Source of the DNA: CBDVBE01 sp964543525
Lineage (GTDB): Bacteria; Fibrobacterota; Chitinivibrionia; Chitinivibrionales; JANQEN01
NCBI GenBank assembly: GCA_964543525.1
Contig: CAZIYW010000005.1
Span: 37,964 to 101,963 of the forward strand
DNA length: 64,000 bases
Direction: 5' to 3'
Both the position numbers and the translations under genes were made by a program. A model generated the notes under the pieces. The model did no database searches and had not been told where the DNA came from. It saw nothing but the letters and a program-made list of their open reading frames with translations. Below, piece after piece: positions 45,561 through 53,719 of the stretch (position 1 is the first letter of the stretch; every line of letters begins with the position of its first letter).

Positions 45561-45963
45561 ATCACCTGCCTCCTTTAGAAGTGATTTGAAATTTTGAGTT
45601 TTTTTTCATATAGATTATACCATATCTTGTATGAAGACATTAATTAAGTACTCTATATTGATTATAACACCTTGTATTCTAATAAGATAAACTGTCCAAA
45701 AAACCGTTTAACAAACTATTTAAGCGCTTAGTTTTAATTATATCCCCAAATAACATTTTTTGTCAATGTAAAGAAAAGGTAATGCGGGCAGAGAGTGAAA
45801 AAAATCCATAAAATTCATGGAAAAAACACCAGATGTAGTTTATTTACCCAGGTAGTTTTACCATATAATGTCGTTATTGCAGATATTTATGGTTTTATTC
45901 CTGTTGATGCTGATTGCGATTGACAGGTTGAATTGATTGCATATATTTTAACTAATCATTTTT
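45561..45963. other. AT-rich intergenic region with promoter-like elements on the minus strand
   Basis: Four hundred bases with no gene. On the minus strand, TATAAT occurs at 45614-45619 and at 45661-45666, both without a convincing -35. A perfect 10-bp palindrome TAAGCGCTTA is at 45721-45730 and could be an operator for the adjacent HTH protein. The tRNA gene starts at its right end. Confidence 0.5.
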
Positions 45964-46037
45964 GCGGCTGTAGCTCAATTGGATAGAGCACCTGACTACG
46001 GATCAGGAGGTTTGGGGTTCGACTCCCTACAGCCGTG
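45964..46037 (+). tRNA. tRNA-Arg (anticodon ACG)
   Basis: A complete 74-base cloverleaf without encoded CCA. The acceptor stem GCGGCTG pairs with CAGCCGT (a G-U at the end). The D stem is GCTC/GAGC, the anticodon stem CCTGA/TCAGG encloses the loop CTACGGA (anticodon ACG), and the T stem/loop is TGGGG-TTCGACT-CCCTA. The discriminator base is G. ACG, modified to ICG, reads CGU, CGC and CGA. Confidence 0.95.
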
Positions 46038-46046
46038 TTTAATTTT

Positions 46047-46084
46047 TGCCTTGAAAGACCTGTGAATGGTTATCAAGGCATTTT
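46047..46084 (+). terminator. Terminator after tRNA-Arg
   Basis: A perfect 8-bp inverted repeat TGCCTTGA/TCAAGGCA with an 18-base loop, followed by TTTT, ten bases after the tRNA. Confidence 0.7.
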
Positions 46085-46347
46085 CATATCTTCTTATTAA
46101 TTGATTTTCAAACTATATCTATAATTATATCTGTGTATATCATATTTGTACGTGATGCGCGTCACTCGATCTGATATTACAACATTTATTACAACATTTT
46201 TAGGAATTTGGAATTCCGTTAATTAAAAAGTACCCGATTTTTTTAACCCATCACTTTTAAATAAAGTAAAAACAGTCTGCGGGCGGTTAAAGCTTCGCCA
46301 CGGTGTGATTACACAATTTCAGATAATATTTAATCGCCGCTGGAATA

Positions 46348-46373
46348 AAAAAGGGAGCATTGCACTCCCTTTT
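46348..46373. terminator. Bidirectional hairpin terminator
   Basis: An A-run plus GGGAG pairs with CTCCC plus a T-run around a seven-base loop. It lies downstream of the minus-strand membrane protein gene (about 205 bp after its stop) and of the tRNA, so it can work in both directions. Confidence 0.75.
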
Positions 46374-46578
46374 TGTAGTCAGGTTGTTATCCTGATACGT
46401 CATCATCACCACATATTAAAATGAAGGTAGATTATGGTAGGAATTAAATAGATATTTCTTATGTATCTATTTACATTTATAGGAATTAGAGGTAGGCAAG
46501 TTTTTATTTGTACTTTTTTCATATTAACTTCTTTCCCGGTACCACAAGGCTTTTACCGGTAACTATATCTATCGAATA

Positions 46579-47247
46579 TTACTCGTCTCGCTCCGGTTTT
46601 GTCATAATAGTCTTTGATTGCTCAAAGGGATTTTCATAGTCGTCCTCTGACATAAGCTCCTCTCCAAGGATGTCCTTCAGCGTCGGTTCTTTCAGTGAAG
46701 GAGATTCTGATTCCGGTTCCTTTTTTCTGTAAGTAATTTTATGTACTTCACTTTCCTGCGTGTCAAATTTTTGTAAAATTTCGGTTATTTGTGCCAGCTC
46801 CGTTCGGGAGTTCTTCCAGAGGATGAAACATTTTGACCTGATATCGCCTTTCAACGTTGAAAGTAATTCATTGAAGTAATTCATTCTGGCTTCCATAAAT
46901 ATTTTAAAGGCGGTGCAGTATTCAAGAACATGTTCTTTTGTTGCGAGGTTATATTTCAGCTGGTGTTTCAGATATTGTTCTTTCACAACCAGTTCTTCAC
47001 TCCGAATCGTTTTATCCCGGATAACGTTATTTTCAATTTTAGTAAACGCACAATCAAGGGAATCCATTCGGGAATATAGACTGTCGATAAGGTCATATTT
47101 TTCGTGATCCTCCGGTACGAAAAAAGATATTTGCAATGCATATAAGCTGCTTATTGTGAGGGTAAAGAGCAAAAAGACGACCGGTAATATAATCCCAATA
47201 TTTTTACGAGGATGATGGGATATCAGAGTGTGATTTTGTTTATTCAT
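46579..47247 (-). CDS. Single-pass membrane protein of unknown function
   Basis: About 222 residues from the ATG at 47247, which has GGAG six bases upstream; the longer frame from 47259 would put this site inside the gene. A basic N-terminus is followed by one membrane helix (about 20-42, IILPVVFLLFTLTISSLYAL), then a long helical, Lys/Glu-rich extracytoplasmic region and a disordered Pro/Glu/Ser tail with LKEPTLKDILGEELMSED. A CAFKIFMEARMNYFNELL segment suggests a four-helix sensor-like domain. No family recognised. The gene has a strong sigma-54-type promoter (47303-47317). Confidence 0.7.
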   Translation of the reverse strand: MNKQNHTLISHHPRKNIGIILPVVFLLFTLTISSLYALQISFFVPEDHEKYDLIDSLYSRMDSLDCAFTKIENNVIRDKTIRSEELVVKEQYLKHQLKYNLATKEHVLEYCTAFKIFMEARMNYFNELLSTLKGDIRSKCFILWKNSRTELAQITEILQKFDTQESEVHKITYRKKEPESESPSLKEPTLKDILGEELMSEDDYENPFEQSKTIMTKPERDE

Positions 47248-47302
47248 TAAGTGCTCCATATGGTAGAAGTATGTGATAATTTTTTAAACAATATTTTAAT
47301 AC

Positions 47303-47317
47303 GCAACAGCCATGCCA
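47303..47317 (-). promoter_or_regulatory. Sigma-54 (-24/-12) promoter
   Basis: The minus strand reads TGGCATGGCTGTTGC, one base from the TGGCACG-N4-TTGC consensus, with exactly ten bases between the invariant GG and GC. The predicted start is near 47291, 44 bases before the ATG at 47247. Confidence 0.7.
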
Positions 47318-47380
47318 TTTTATTAAAAGGATTAAATAGCTGTTTTAGAGCAATAGTGTGCTTGAAATAGTCTCATATTC

Positions 47381-47405
47381 GGGACTAACGTCCCATTTCC
47401 GGGAC
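47381..47405. promoter_or_regulatory. GGGAC/GTCCC palindrome plus third half-site, probable enhancer
   Basis: GGGAC-TAAC-GTCCC (47381-47394) followed by another GGGAC (47401-47405). It lies 90-115 bp upstream of the predicted sigma-54 start, the usual distance for a bacterial enhancer-binding protein site. Confidence 0.5.
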
Positions 47406-47543
47406 GGTCTTTTTATTATTTCAAAGAATAACATCTATTGCGTGTTCCAATAAAATCATGCAATTCATTTATAGAAATAAGTCATGGTGGAAAAAAAGTC
47501 TGTGACCACCATCACATTTGATTAAAAAAGTGAAAAAAGTTTG

Positions 47544-49580
47544 TTATTGAGTGAGATAATATGGTTGCATAATCGGGCCGGGTTCATAATACAGTGGATA
47601 GAGGCCGCGCCATTCCGTGTTTGCCTCCTGTTTAAAATCCACTTCGGTCTTTTCTTCAATGGAAGGGAGCCATATCTGCATGTTTTGATACAGGTAGGCA
47701 AGAGTAATATGTTTATTATACTTTTTAAGCAACCATAAAGGGATAATACCGTCCTCATGGCAGATATCCCACAACGTTTCTCCACGCTCTATTATTTTTG
47801 GTTTCAATTCGGTGACTTTATATTGGTTGTAGAAATCTTCTTCAAGGGCCATATGGTATTCCAGGCGGCGTTGATTGAAAATGTCCATTGCGCGTTCATT
47901 TTCTACCGGTATTGATAATTCCTGACCGATTCGAATAGATGATCCCCGACCCATATAATTTATTTCGCGTATTCGTTGTGTGGGGATATCGAGCCATTCA
48001 GCATAATGGCCGATTGTTTCGTTTACAGTAATTGTTATTACAGCTTTCTGTTCTTCGGGAATATAGTGCGCATCCAGAGAATAAATACTTGCATCAAATT
48101 GAAAGGATGGGGTTGATTTTACCGAAAGGTTTGACTGGGTCACGCTTTCAGCTTTTGCCATGAGGATTTCATCCAGGGTATCCGGAATCTCTTCTGCGGC
48201 AGGTTCTGCTTTCTTTTTAACGATTGTGTCTTTTTGTAAAGCGACTGCCACCGGTTCAGCTTTCTTTACGGCCGGTGTAGAACCGGGAATTCTGAGTACC
48301 TGTCCGGCATAGATACGATTCATGCGGGTAATATTGTTTTCCATGGCAAGTTCCCGTGCAGAGACTCTGAATTGACGTGCGATCGCATAGAGATTATCTC
48401 CCCGCCGCACACGGTAGTAGTTGGGCCTGGGCGGGCTTGTTATTTTTAATGAGTCCGGAAGATTATCCAGTGTCTGCCTGACCGAGGCCAGGGATATCAC
48501 CTGCGGGATATGAATGGTTGTTCCTTTGGGTATAAGTTTGTTCTGCCGGAAAATTATAGGACGGATTGCAGGATTCAGATCAGCCAGCTCTTTTTGTGTT
48601 ATACCGATTGCGGCGGCAAGAAGGCTCGGGGTGTAATAATAATCGGTCTTCATGTCCCGGTAGCTTACCGGCGGTGCAAAAGTGATATCGGGAAAATAGT
48701 GCTTTGGATTCTCCGCAATCTCGCTGGCTGCAATAAAACAGCTATAGAAATTTTTAGAGGCGAATTTAAAGAGGCGTCCTGAATGTTTCTGAATAATAAC
48801 ACCAATATCGCGGGATCCGGTTTGTGCAACTGCGCGTTTCATACCGTTCAACCCGTGATTATAGGCAGTAATGGCTAACGGCCATGCCTGAAGGATTTTG
48901 TAATTATGGGAGAGCAGTTTTGCTGCGGCATAAGTTGACAAAATAGGGTCCCGCCGTTCGTCTATTGAATAATTAATATTCATATACAGTCGTCCGGTAC
49001 TGCGCATAAACTGCCAGAGCCCTGCTGCACCTGCTTTTGAATAGGCATCCGCTCTGAAAGAGGATTCCACATGCGGGAGGTAGGCGAGACGAAGTGGCAC
49101 GTTGTATTTGGCCAGAATTGTTTTTATTGAATCAATATAGGCGCCGCTTCTATAAAGACCGCGACGAAAGCGCTCTTTCTGTCCTTGTTGAAATCGTATC
49201 CGATCGGCCGCTTTCCGAAGAGCATTTTCCGATGCATAGGTTTTAAAAAGTACGGCAGTAGCTTTCACCTCTTTGGACCAGGTGGATTCAGGCTCTTGTA
49301 TTATAGCGTTAATAAGTGATTTAATATACTCTTTTTCTTTTCGTATAATGCGCCTTCGTTGCCTGGATGAACCAGTGCCGACGTTTATTTTTTTGTAAAT
49401 TATCAGTGGATATTCATAGTCATGCAGCAGTCCTTCCGTAAGCGATACTTCAGTGTATATCTTTTTCCAAAAGGCAACATTATCTTTGATAACTTCCGGA
49501 ACCGGAAAGTCTTCACCCGATGACAGCATTGAAAAGATGAAAACGTAGAGGAAGAAACAGGCTGTTTTTAACTGTTTCAT
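47544..49580 (-). CDS. mltD: MltD-like membrane-bound lytic transglycosylase with LysM domains
   Basis: 678 residues. A signal peptide (about 1-22) without a lipobox is followed by an SLT/lysozyme-like domain (about 150-300): RLAYLPHVESSFRADAYSKA with the catalytic Glu, GAAGLWQFMRSTGRLYM and LAITAYNHGLNGM. A linker typical of MltD (LNPAIRPIIFRQNKLIPKGT) leads to a clear LysM (YYRVRRGDNLYAIARQFRVS, about 390-435), a weaker LysM-like unit (~520-560) and a third (IIERGETLWDICHEDGI, ~600-650). It cleaves glycan strands in the periplasm. Located beside HU and the sigma-54-controlled gene; no operon partner is evident. Confidence 0.9.
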   Translation of the reverse strand: MKQLKTACFFLYVFIFSMLSSGEDFPVPEVIKDNVAFWKKIYTEVSLTEGLLHDYEYPLIIYKKINVGTGSSRQRRRIIRKEKEYIKSLINAIIQEPESTWSKEVKATAVLFKTYASENALRKAADRIRFQQGQKERFRRGLYRSGAYIDSIKTILAKYNVPLRLAYLPHVESSFRADAYSKAGAAGLWQFMRSTGRLYMNINYSIDERRDPILSTYAAAKLLSHNYKILQAWPLAITAYNHGLNGMKRAVAQTGSRDIGVIIQKHSGRLFKFASKNFYSCFIAASEIAENPKHYFPDITFAPPVSYRDMKTDYYYTPSLLAAAIGITQKELADLNPAIRPIIFRQNKLIPKGTTIHIPQVISLASVRQTLDNLPDSLKITSPPRPNYYRVRRGDNLYAIARQFRVSARELAMENNITRMNRIYAGQVLRIPGSTPAVKKAEPVAVALQKDTIVKKKAEPAAEEIPDTLDEILMAKAESVTQSNLSVKSTPSFQFDASIYSLDAHYIPEEQKAVITITVNETIGHYAEWLDIPTQRIREINYMGRGSSIRIGQELSIPVENERAMDIFNQRRLEYHMALEEDFYNQYKVTELKPKIIERGETLWDICHEDGIIPLWLLKKYNKHITLAYLYQNMQIWLPSIEEKTEVDFKQEANTEWRGLYPLYYEPGPIMQPYYLTQ

Positions 49581-49682
49581 AATACGTTTACAGAAGATCC
49601 TTCTATAAATTAACGTTTAAGAACATTCTCAGTGTTTTAACAAATCAGTTGCCCGGATAATATATTCCGGACGATATAGAAT

Positions 49683-49717
49683 AAAAAAAGATCTGTCCAG
49701 CAAAAGACAGACCTTTT
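49683..49717 (-). terminator. Terminator after HU gene
   Basis: On the minus strand AAAGGTCTGTC pairs with GACAGATCTTT (one G-U) and runs into a seven-T tract, about 30 bp after the HU stop codon. Confidence 0.85.
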
Positions 49718-49745
49718 ATGTGTCTATCGCATCAGGCCGACAGGC

Positions 49746-50012
49746 TTATACATACTTTTTAAAAGCGGTACCCGGTCTGAACTTAACCGTTTTTGATGCT
49801 TTAATTTTTATGACTTCACCTGTCTGGGGGTTGCGGCCTTTACGGGCCTTGCGTTTTGCAACACTAAAGCTGCCAAACCCGACCAGTTGTACACCTTTTT
49901 TTGTGTTCTTTTTGATGTTGTCAAGAACAGCATTGACGCTTCTTTCCGCCTGCGCTTTGGATGTTTTGGTTTCTTTTGCCACTGCCTCAATAAGATCAGA
50001 CTTATTCATCAA
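49746..50012 (-). CDS. hup: HU-family DNA-binding protein
   Basis: An 88-residue nucleoid protein that bends DNA as a dimer. The N-terminus MNKSDLIEAVAKETKTSKAQ and the conserved GFGSFSVAKRKARKGRNPQT arm motif, including the Pro that intercalates, are diagnostic, followed by IKIKASKTVKFRPG. A strong GAGGAGGT ribosome-binding site precedes the ATG. It is monocistronic, with its own hairpin terminator. Confidence 0.96.
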   Translation of the reverse strand: MMNKSDLIEAVAKETKTSKAQAERSVNAVLDNIKKNTKKGVQLVGFGSFSVAKRKARKGRNPQTGEVIKIKASKTVKFRPGTAFKKYV

Positions 50013-50297
50013 GACCTCCTCGCGTTATGTGAATAAATATGAACAGTTATAGTTTTATGTGAGTTAGTTTTTTATTTTTTCGTATACCGAAATACAAAAT
50101 AGAACGCGTGGTGAAACCTGGCAAGGAAAAAAGATAATTTCTCTACAGACAGCCGTCGCGGAAGCACTTCTCTGACGAGGATGCAGCCCGGTAATCCGAC
50201 TGATATTAAAAAAATAATCCCGATACAGGTATTGATACCCAGGGTAAGAGTGCAAGGTGTCAAAAAATAGAAGGTGCACGAAGTTTTTATTATGATA

Positions 50298-50828
50298 CTA
50301 TTTGTTGTTATTTCTTTTTCTTTTACCGGTATCGTCGGTAATGCTGTCTGTTGTTTCGTATTTCTGCGTTCTGCGTAATCTACGTTTAAGGCGCGGCCTG
50401 CTGCTGGTAAGAAGCCCCTCTTCGTCATAAAATTTTACTTCACCTGTTTCTCTCCCCCTTTTATATTCAATTTTCCCCATAAGCATGCCGTTCTCATAGT
50501 AAAATTTGGCAAGCCCATGCCGTTTGTTTTCTTTATAGGGTATTTCCGCTTTCAGTATACCATTCTCATAGTATTCCCGTACAACCCCGTCAAGTTCTCC
50601 CTTTTTATAGATGGCGGTGAATTCGAGAGCACCGCTTGGATAGTAGCCCCGGATTATCTGCCGTTTCTTATCTTTTTTAGCTTTGAATTTTTCTGCACCG
50701 TTTGAATAATAACCGCGGAAAACCTGACCCTCACTCCTCATTGGCTGCAGGCACATACAATAGAAAAGTATAAGAAGGATCGACCGTCCTCCTCTTATTC
50801 CTGTCGTATAGTTACCAACACGGGACAT
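50298..50828 (-). CDS. Secreted MORN-repeat (YwqK-like) protein
   Basis: 176 residues. A hydrophobic segment (about 16-28) acts as signal or anchor. At least five MORN_2-type repeats follow, spaced about 22-25 residues: FRGYYSNGAEKFKA, IRGYYPSGALEFTAIYKKGE, VREYYENGILKAEIPYKENK, LAKFYYENGMLMGKIEYKRG and VKFYDEEGLLTSS. The tail is strongly basic. YwqK-like proteins are frequent in Bacteroidota-type genomes, often as envelope or immunity-associated proteins, but the function is unknown here. Confidence 0.82.
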   Translation of the reverse strand: MSRVGNYTTGIRGGRSILLILFYCMCLQPMRSEGQVFRGYYSNGAEKFKAKKDKKRQIIRGYYPSGALEFTAIYKKGELDGVVREYYENGILKAEIPYKENKRHGLAKFYYENGMLMGKIEYKRGRETGEVKFYDEEGLLTSSRPRLKRRLRRTQKYETTDSITDDTGKRKRNNNK

Positions 50829-50905
50829 TGATACACCTTCACTTGACCTGAGCAGACATACTTTTTTAACGGAGCTCTTCTTCCTGAATATAAATATAGT
50901 ATAAA

Positions 50906-50935
50906 ATTATAATAATTGAAATTTGATTACTGCAA
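50906..50935 (-). promoter_or_regulatory. Sigma-70-type promoter for the MORN-repeat gene
   Basis: Minus strand TTGCAG (50930-50935), 18-bp spacer, TATAAT (50906-50911), about 80 bp upstream of the start codon. It overlaps the divergent candidate promoter at 50923-50951. Confidence 0.5.
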
Positions 50936-50951
50936 ATAAAACAACTATCTT
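50923..50951 (+). promoter_or_regulatory. Candidate promoter for the sensor kinase gene
   Basis: TTGATT and TATCTT with a 17-bp spacer, about 55 bp before the start codon; identical hexamers and spacing to the candidate promoter at 19991-20019. Confidence 0.35.
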
Positions 50952-51005
50952 TTTGACATAACAGAATGCACCTGCTTCGGAGAGATCATATTTTTAATAT
51001 AGCTT

Positions 51006-52787
51006 ATGAACCATTTCAAATTTTTAGTATTGATTATCAACGGTGTTCTCTATGCGCAGTCGGTAACGGAGCGGATAGAATATGTTTTTCCGGAGGAAAC
51101 ACCGGTTATCCAGTGTGTTAACTGGCGGGTTGCTTCCGGTGACAGCATCCGTTGGCGGTTGCCTGATTACAATGATGCGCATTGGCGGTTGCATCCCGGT
51201 TTTGGTTTATGGGTCAATGAAGGGGTAAAAGGCAGGGACGTTCGATGGTACCGGAAGACAATCTTTTTTCCCGAACCTCTGGATTCTCTTGCGACGCTTG
51301 CATTGTACCAGATAGCGACGGTCAGCGCGAGCGAGATATATTGGGACGGCATTCTTATTGCGCGGAGCGGTATTGTCGGAAAGAGCAGGGAGGAGGAGCA
51401 CACGGGCGCATCGGGCCAGATATTTCCGGTACCGAAAAACCTGGCCACACCAGGCAAGCATGTTATTGCTTTACGGGTGTCGAATTTTCACAGTTTTTCC
51501 GGTGTGATTGAAGCGCCGCTTCAGTTGGGATATTTTTCAGCAATCCATGAAAACCTCTTTCGTGTCATGGCCCTGTCACTTTTTCTTGCAGGGGTATTTT
51601 TCCTTACCGCGCTTTTTCATTTTGCTATTCTGCTTGGACACGGCAACAAATGGCCCTACGCACTGTTCAGTTCCTTCTGTCTTGCCTGCGCGGTACACAT
51701 CTTTATCAGAGGTTTGTTACGGTATTTCCAGATCAATCTTATCCATTACTATTCACTTGCGGCTGTCAATGATATCCCCTGGTTTCTAATGCTGGTACTC
51801 CTGCCGATTTTTTTCCTTTTTGAGTTTAACAGCCCCTATAAGAAAAGACTGACTGTTACCATACTGGTAGTAGGTCTGGCAGTGGTACTCTTTTCCCGGC
51901 TGGCGACTTTCGGGATTGTGCCGGTGTCGTGGTTGAATACGTTAGACAGTGCGAACCGGCTCAATGTCTATTTTACCATCGCTGTTTCCATTGCGGTTGC
52001 GTTATGGGCACTGTTTCAGCGAATGCGAGGCAGTCTGAGTGCGCTTATCGGCCTTTTTATTTTTCTTATCGGGGTTTATTTCAGCAACCGTGCCAATGTT
52101 GAAAACGGCTGGGCAATCGGATTCGCCGTGATGAACATGTTTTTAACCGTATCTCTTTCCCGCCAGATGGCTTTTCAAAATCGCCTGCATCACGAAGCTG
52201 ATTTACGCAGCGCCCGTCTGGAACTGGAGTTACTGAAAAAGCATATTCAACCCCATTTTTTGTTAAATTCTCTTAATTCCATTATTGCCTGGCTCGAAGA
52301 GGAACCGCCGGTAGCTGCTCAGTTGGTGAACGCTCTTGCCGATGAGTTACGGATGCTTCTTTCGTTCTCCGGCGAGAAGCTGATATCTCTTACGGATGAG
52401 ATTAAACTGTGCAAGGCGCATCTCAACGTTATGAGCTTGCGACAGGATAAAAAGTTTACGATGACGGTTACCGGTGTCACCGGAACTGAAAAGTTGCCTC
52501 CCCTGGTGATTCATACACTTATAGAGAATGGGTTGACACACGGGTATAAGGAAAAGAACAGCGGTATGTTCAGATTGTCCTGTGTGCATGGCAAAAAGAA
52601 AATACAGTTAAATCTTTTTAATGATAGTGCTGACGGTCAGAGTATCGAAGGGATACACGACGGTACCGGCTACAGATATGTCAAGACCCGTCTTGAAGAG
52701 GCGTTTCCGTCATCGTGGAGCATGACCAGCAATCCGGTTGACGGCGGCTGGGAGGTTCGAATAGAGTATGAAGGAGCAATGAAATGA
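51006..52787 (+). CDS. LytS-type sensor histidine kinase with periplasmic jelly-roll and 7TM region
   Basis: 593 residues. A signal peptide (about 1-18) is followed by a periplasmic jelly-roll (about 25-180) with WRLPDYNDAHWRLHPGFGLW and GKHVIALRVSNFHSFSG, similar to sugar-binding sensor domains. Seven hydrophobic helices (about 187-385) match the 7TMR-DISM arrangement. The cytosolic part is a His_kinase/LytS domain: KKHIQPHFLLNSLNSI (H417), HTLIENGLTHG (N508) and GTGYRYVKTRLEEAF. It probably senses an envelope or carbohydrate cue and phosphorylates the response regulator, whose gene overlaps by four bases (ATGA). The ligand is unknown. Confidence 0.9.
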   Translation: MNHFKFLVLIINGVLYAQSVTERIEYVFPEETPVIQCVNWRVASGDSIRWRLPDYNDAHWRLHPGFGLWVNEGVKGRDVRWYRKTIFFPEPLDSLATLALYQIATVSASEIYWDGILIARSGIVGKSREEEHTGASGQIFPVPKNLATPGKHVIALRVSNFHSFSGVIEAPLQLGYFSAIHENLFRVMALSLFLAGVFFLTALFHFAILLGHGNKWPYALFSSFCLACAVHIFIRGLLRYFQINLIHYYSLAAVNDIPWFLMLVLLPIFFLFEFNSPYKKRLTVTILVVGLAVVLFSRLATFGIVPVSWLNTLDSANRLNVYFTIAVSIAVALWALFQRMRGSLSALIGLFIFLIGVYFSNRANVENGWAIGFAVMNMFLTVSLSRQMAFQNRLHHEADLRSARLELELLKKHIQPHFLLNSLNSIIAWLEEEPPVAAQLVNALADELRMLLSFSGEKLISLTDEIKLCKAHLNVMSLRQDKKFTMTVTGVTGTEKLPPLVIHTLIENGLTHGYKEKNSGMFRLSCVHGKKKIQLNLFNDSADGQSIEGIHDGTGYRYVKTRLEEAFPSSWSMTSNPVDGGWEVRIEYEGAMK

Positions 52788-53488
52788 ATATTCTTGTTGT
52801 TGAGGATGAGCGCGTTGCCGCGCGGCGACTTGAACGGTTGATTCGGGAAATACTGGGTGACAGACTCGATACGATCCACTGTACTGAAACCCTGCGGAAT
52901 TCAGAAGTTTTTCTTAAGAAACATTCTATAGATGTGCTTTTCCTCGATTTAAATCTTAATGGGCAGGATGGGTTTGATCTTTTAACATCTGCAGTTTCCG
53001 AATCGTTTCAGACTATTGTTGTTTCAGCCAACACGGATCGTGCAATTGAGGCATATGAGTATGGTGTCCTTGATTTTGTGCCAAAACCGTTTGATAAAAG
53101 CAGATTGATTAAGGCATTTGAGCGTCTGGAGCGTGTCGATGCACATCTTGATTATACCGCAAAAATGCTGGTTGTGCGCAACCAGAGCCGCCTCCGGATA
53201 GTGCCGGTGGAACAGATTAATTATTTACAGGGTGCGGGGGATTATGCAGAAATTCATATGCATGACGGTACCAAACTTCTGCATAACAAGTCGCTTGAAG
53301 CACTGTTAAAGATTTTGCCCAACACCTTTATTCGAATTCACAAATCGTATATTACCGACCTGAATTTTATAGTCAACCTGCGAATTTACGGAGGAGGCAA
53401 GTATGAATGTGAATTGAAGGACGGTACAGTTCTTCCGGTAAGCAGAACCAGATATAAAAAGTTGGTTAACCTTCTTGAACCGAAATAG
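52784..53488 (+). CDS. LytTR-family response regulator
   Basis: 234 residues. The receiver domain (1-~120) has VVEDERVAARRLERL, the phospho-acceptor D55 in LFLDLNLNGQDGFDLL and KPFDKSRL at its end. The C-terminal LytTR DNA-binding domain (about 140-234) has INYLQGAGDYAEIHMHDG, FIRIHKSYITDLNFI and VLPVSRTRYKKLVNLL. It overlaps the kinase gene by four bases, so the pair is a LytS/LytR-type system. Likely targets include the following envelope genes, but no clear paired LytTR site was found upstream of them. Confidence 0.94.
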   Translation: MNILVVEDERVAARRLERLIREILGDRLDTIHCTETLRNSEVFLKKHSIDVLFLDLNLNGQDGFDLLTSAVSESFQTIVVSANTDRAIEAYEYGVLDFVPKPFDKSRLIKAFERLERVDAHLDYTAKMLVVRNQSRLRIVPVEQINYLQGAGDYAEIHMHDGTKLLHNKSLEALLKILPNTFIRIHKSYITDLNFIVNLRIYGGGKYECELKDGTVLPVSRTRYKKLVNLLEPK

Positions 53489-53719
53489 TCTTTTGGGAAA
53501 GGTATAGGAGCGTATGTGATGCGTTTTTTTAGGCTCCGCTGCAGGGAAACGCAGGAAACCGGCTGAAACGTTACTCAGGTATCGATAATTTATAATGTGT
53601 GTTATACCGAATCAGAGTGCACCTTACAGAAAGGTCATTGATTTACATTCTCCTTTACCTTAAATTTTACAGTTAACTAATTAAATAATATAGAAAGAGC
53701 TAAAGCGGGAAAAGTGGTT

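Noticed and set aside
45614..45666. Two TATAAT boxes as MerR-type promoters
   Set aside because: No -35 hexamer at 17-19 bp; kept only as a note in the intergenic entry.
45561..47543. CRISPR array or mobile element near tRNA-Arg
   Set aside because: No spaced repeats, integrase, or duplicated tRNA 3' end that would mark an att site were seen; the short inverted repeats are explained as terminators.
50072..50428. 118-residue minus-strand ORF with a hydrophobic stretch
   Set aside because: It overlaps the end of the MORN-repeat gene in another frame, has no ribosome-binding site, and its N-terminal part is the out-of-frame shadow of that gene. A shorter version from a TTG near 50260 cannot be excluded but is unsupported.
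53567..53677. AACGTTACT and ACAGTTAAC as LytTR-binding half-sites upstream of the coiled-coil OMP gene
   Set aside because: Each has a mismatch to the usual LytTR pattern and they are about 100 bp apart instead of a closely spaced direct repeat.
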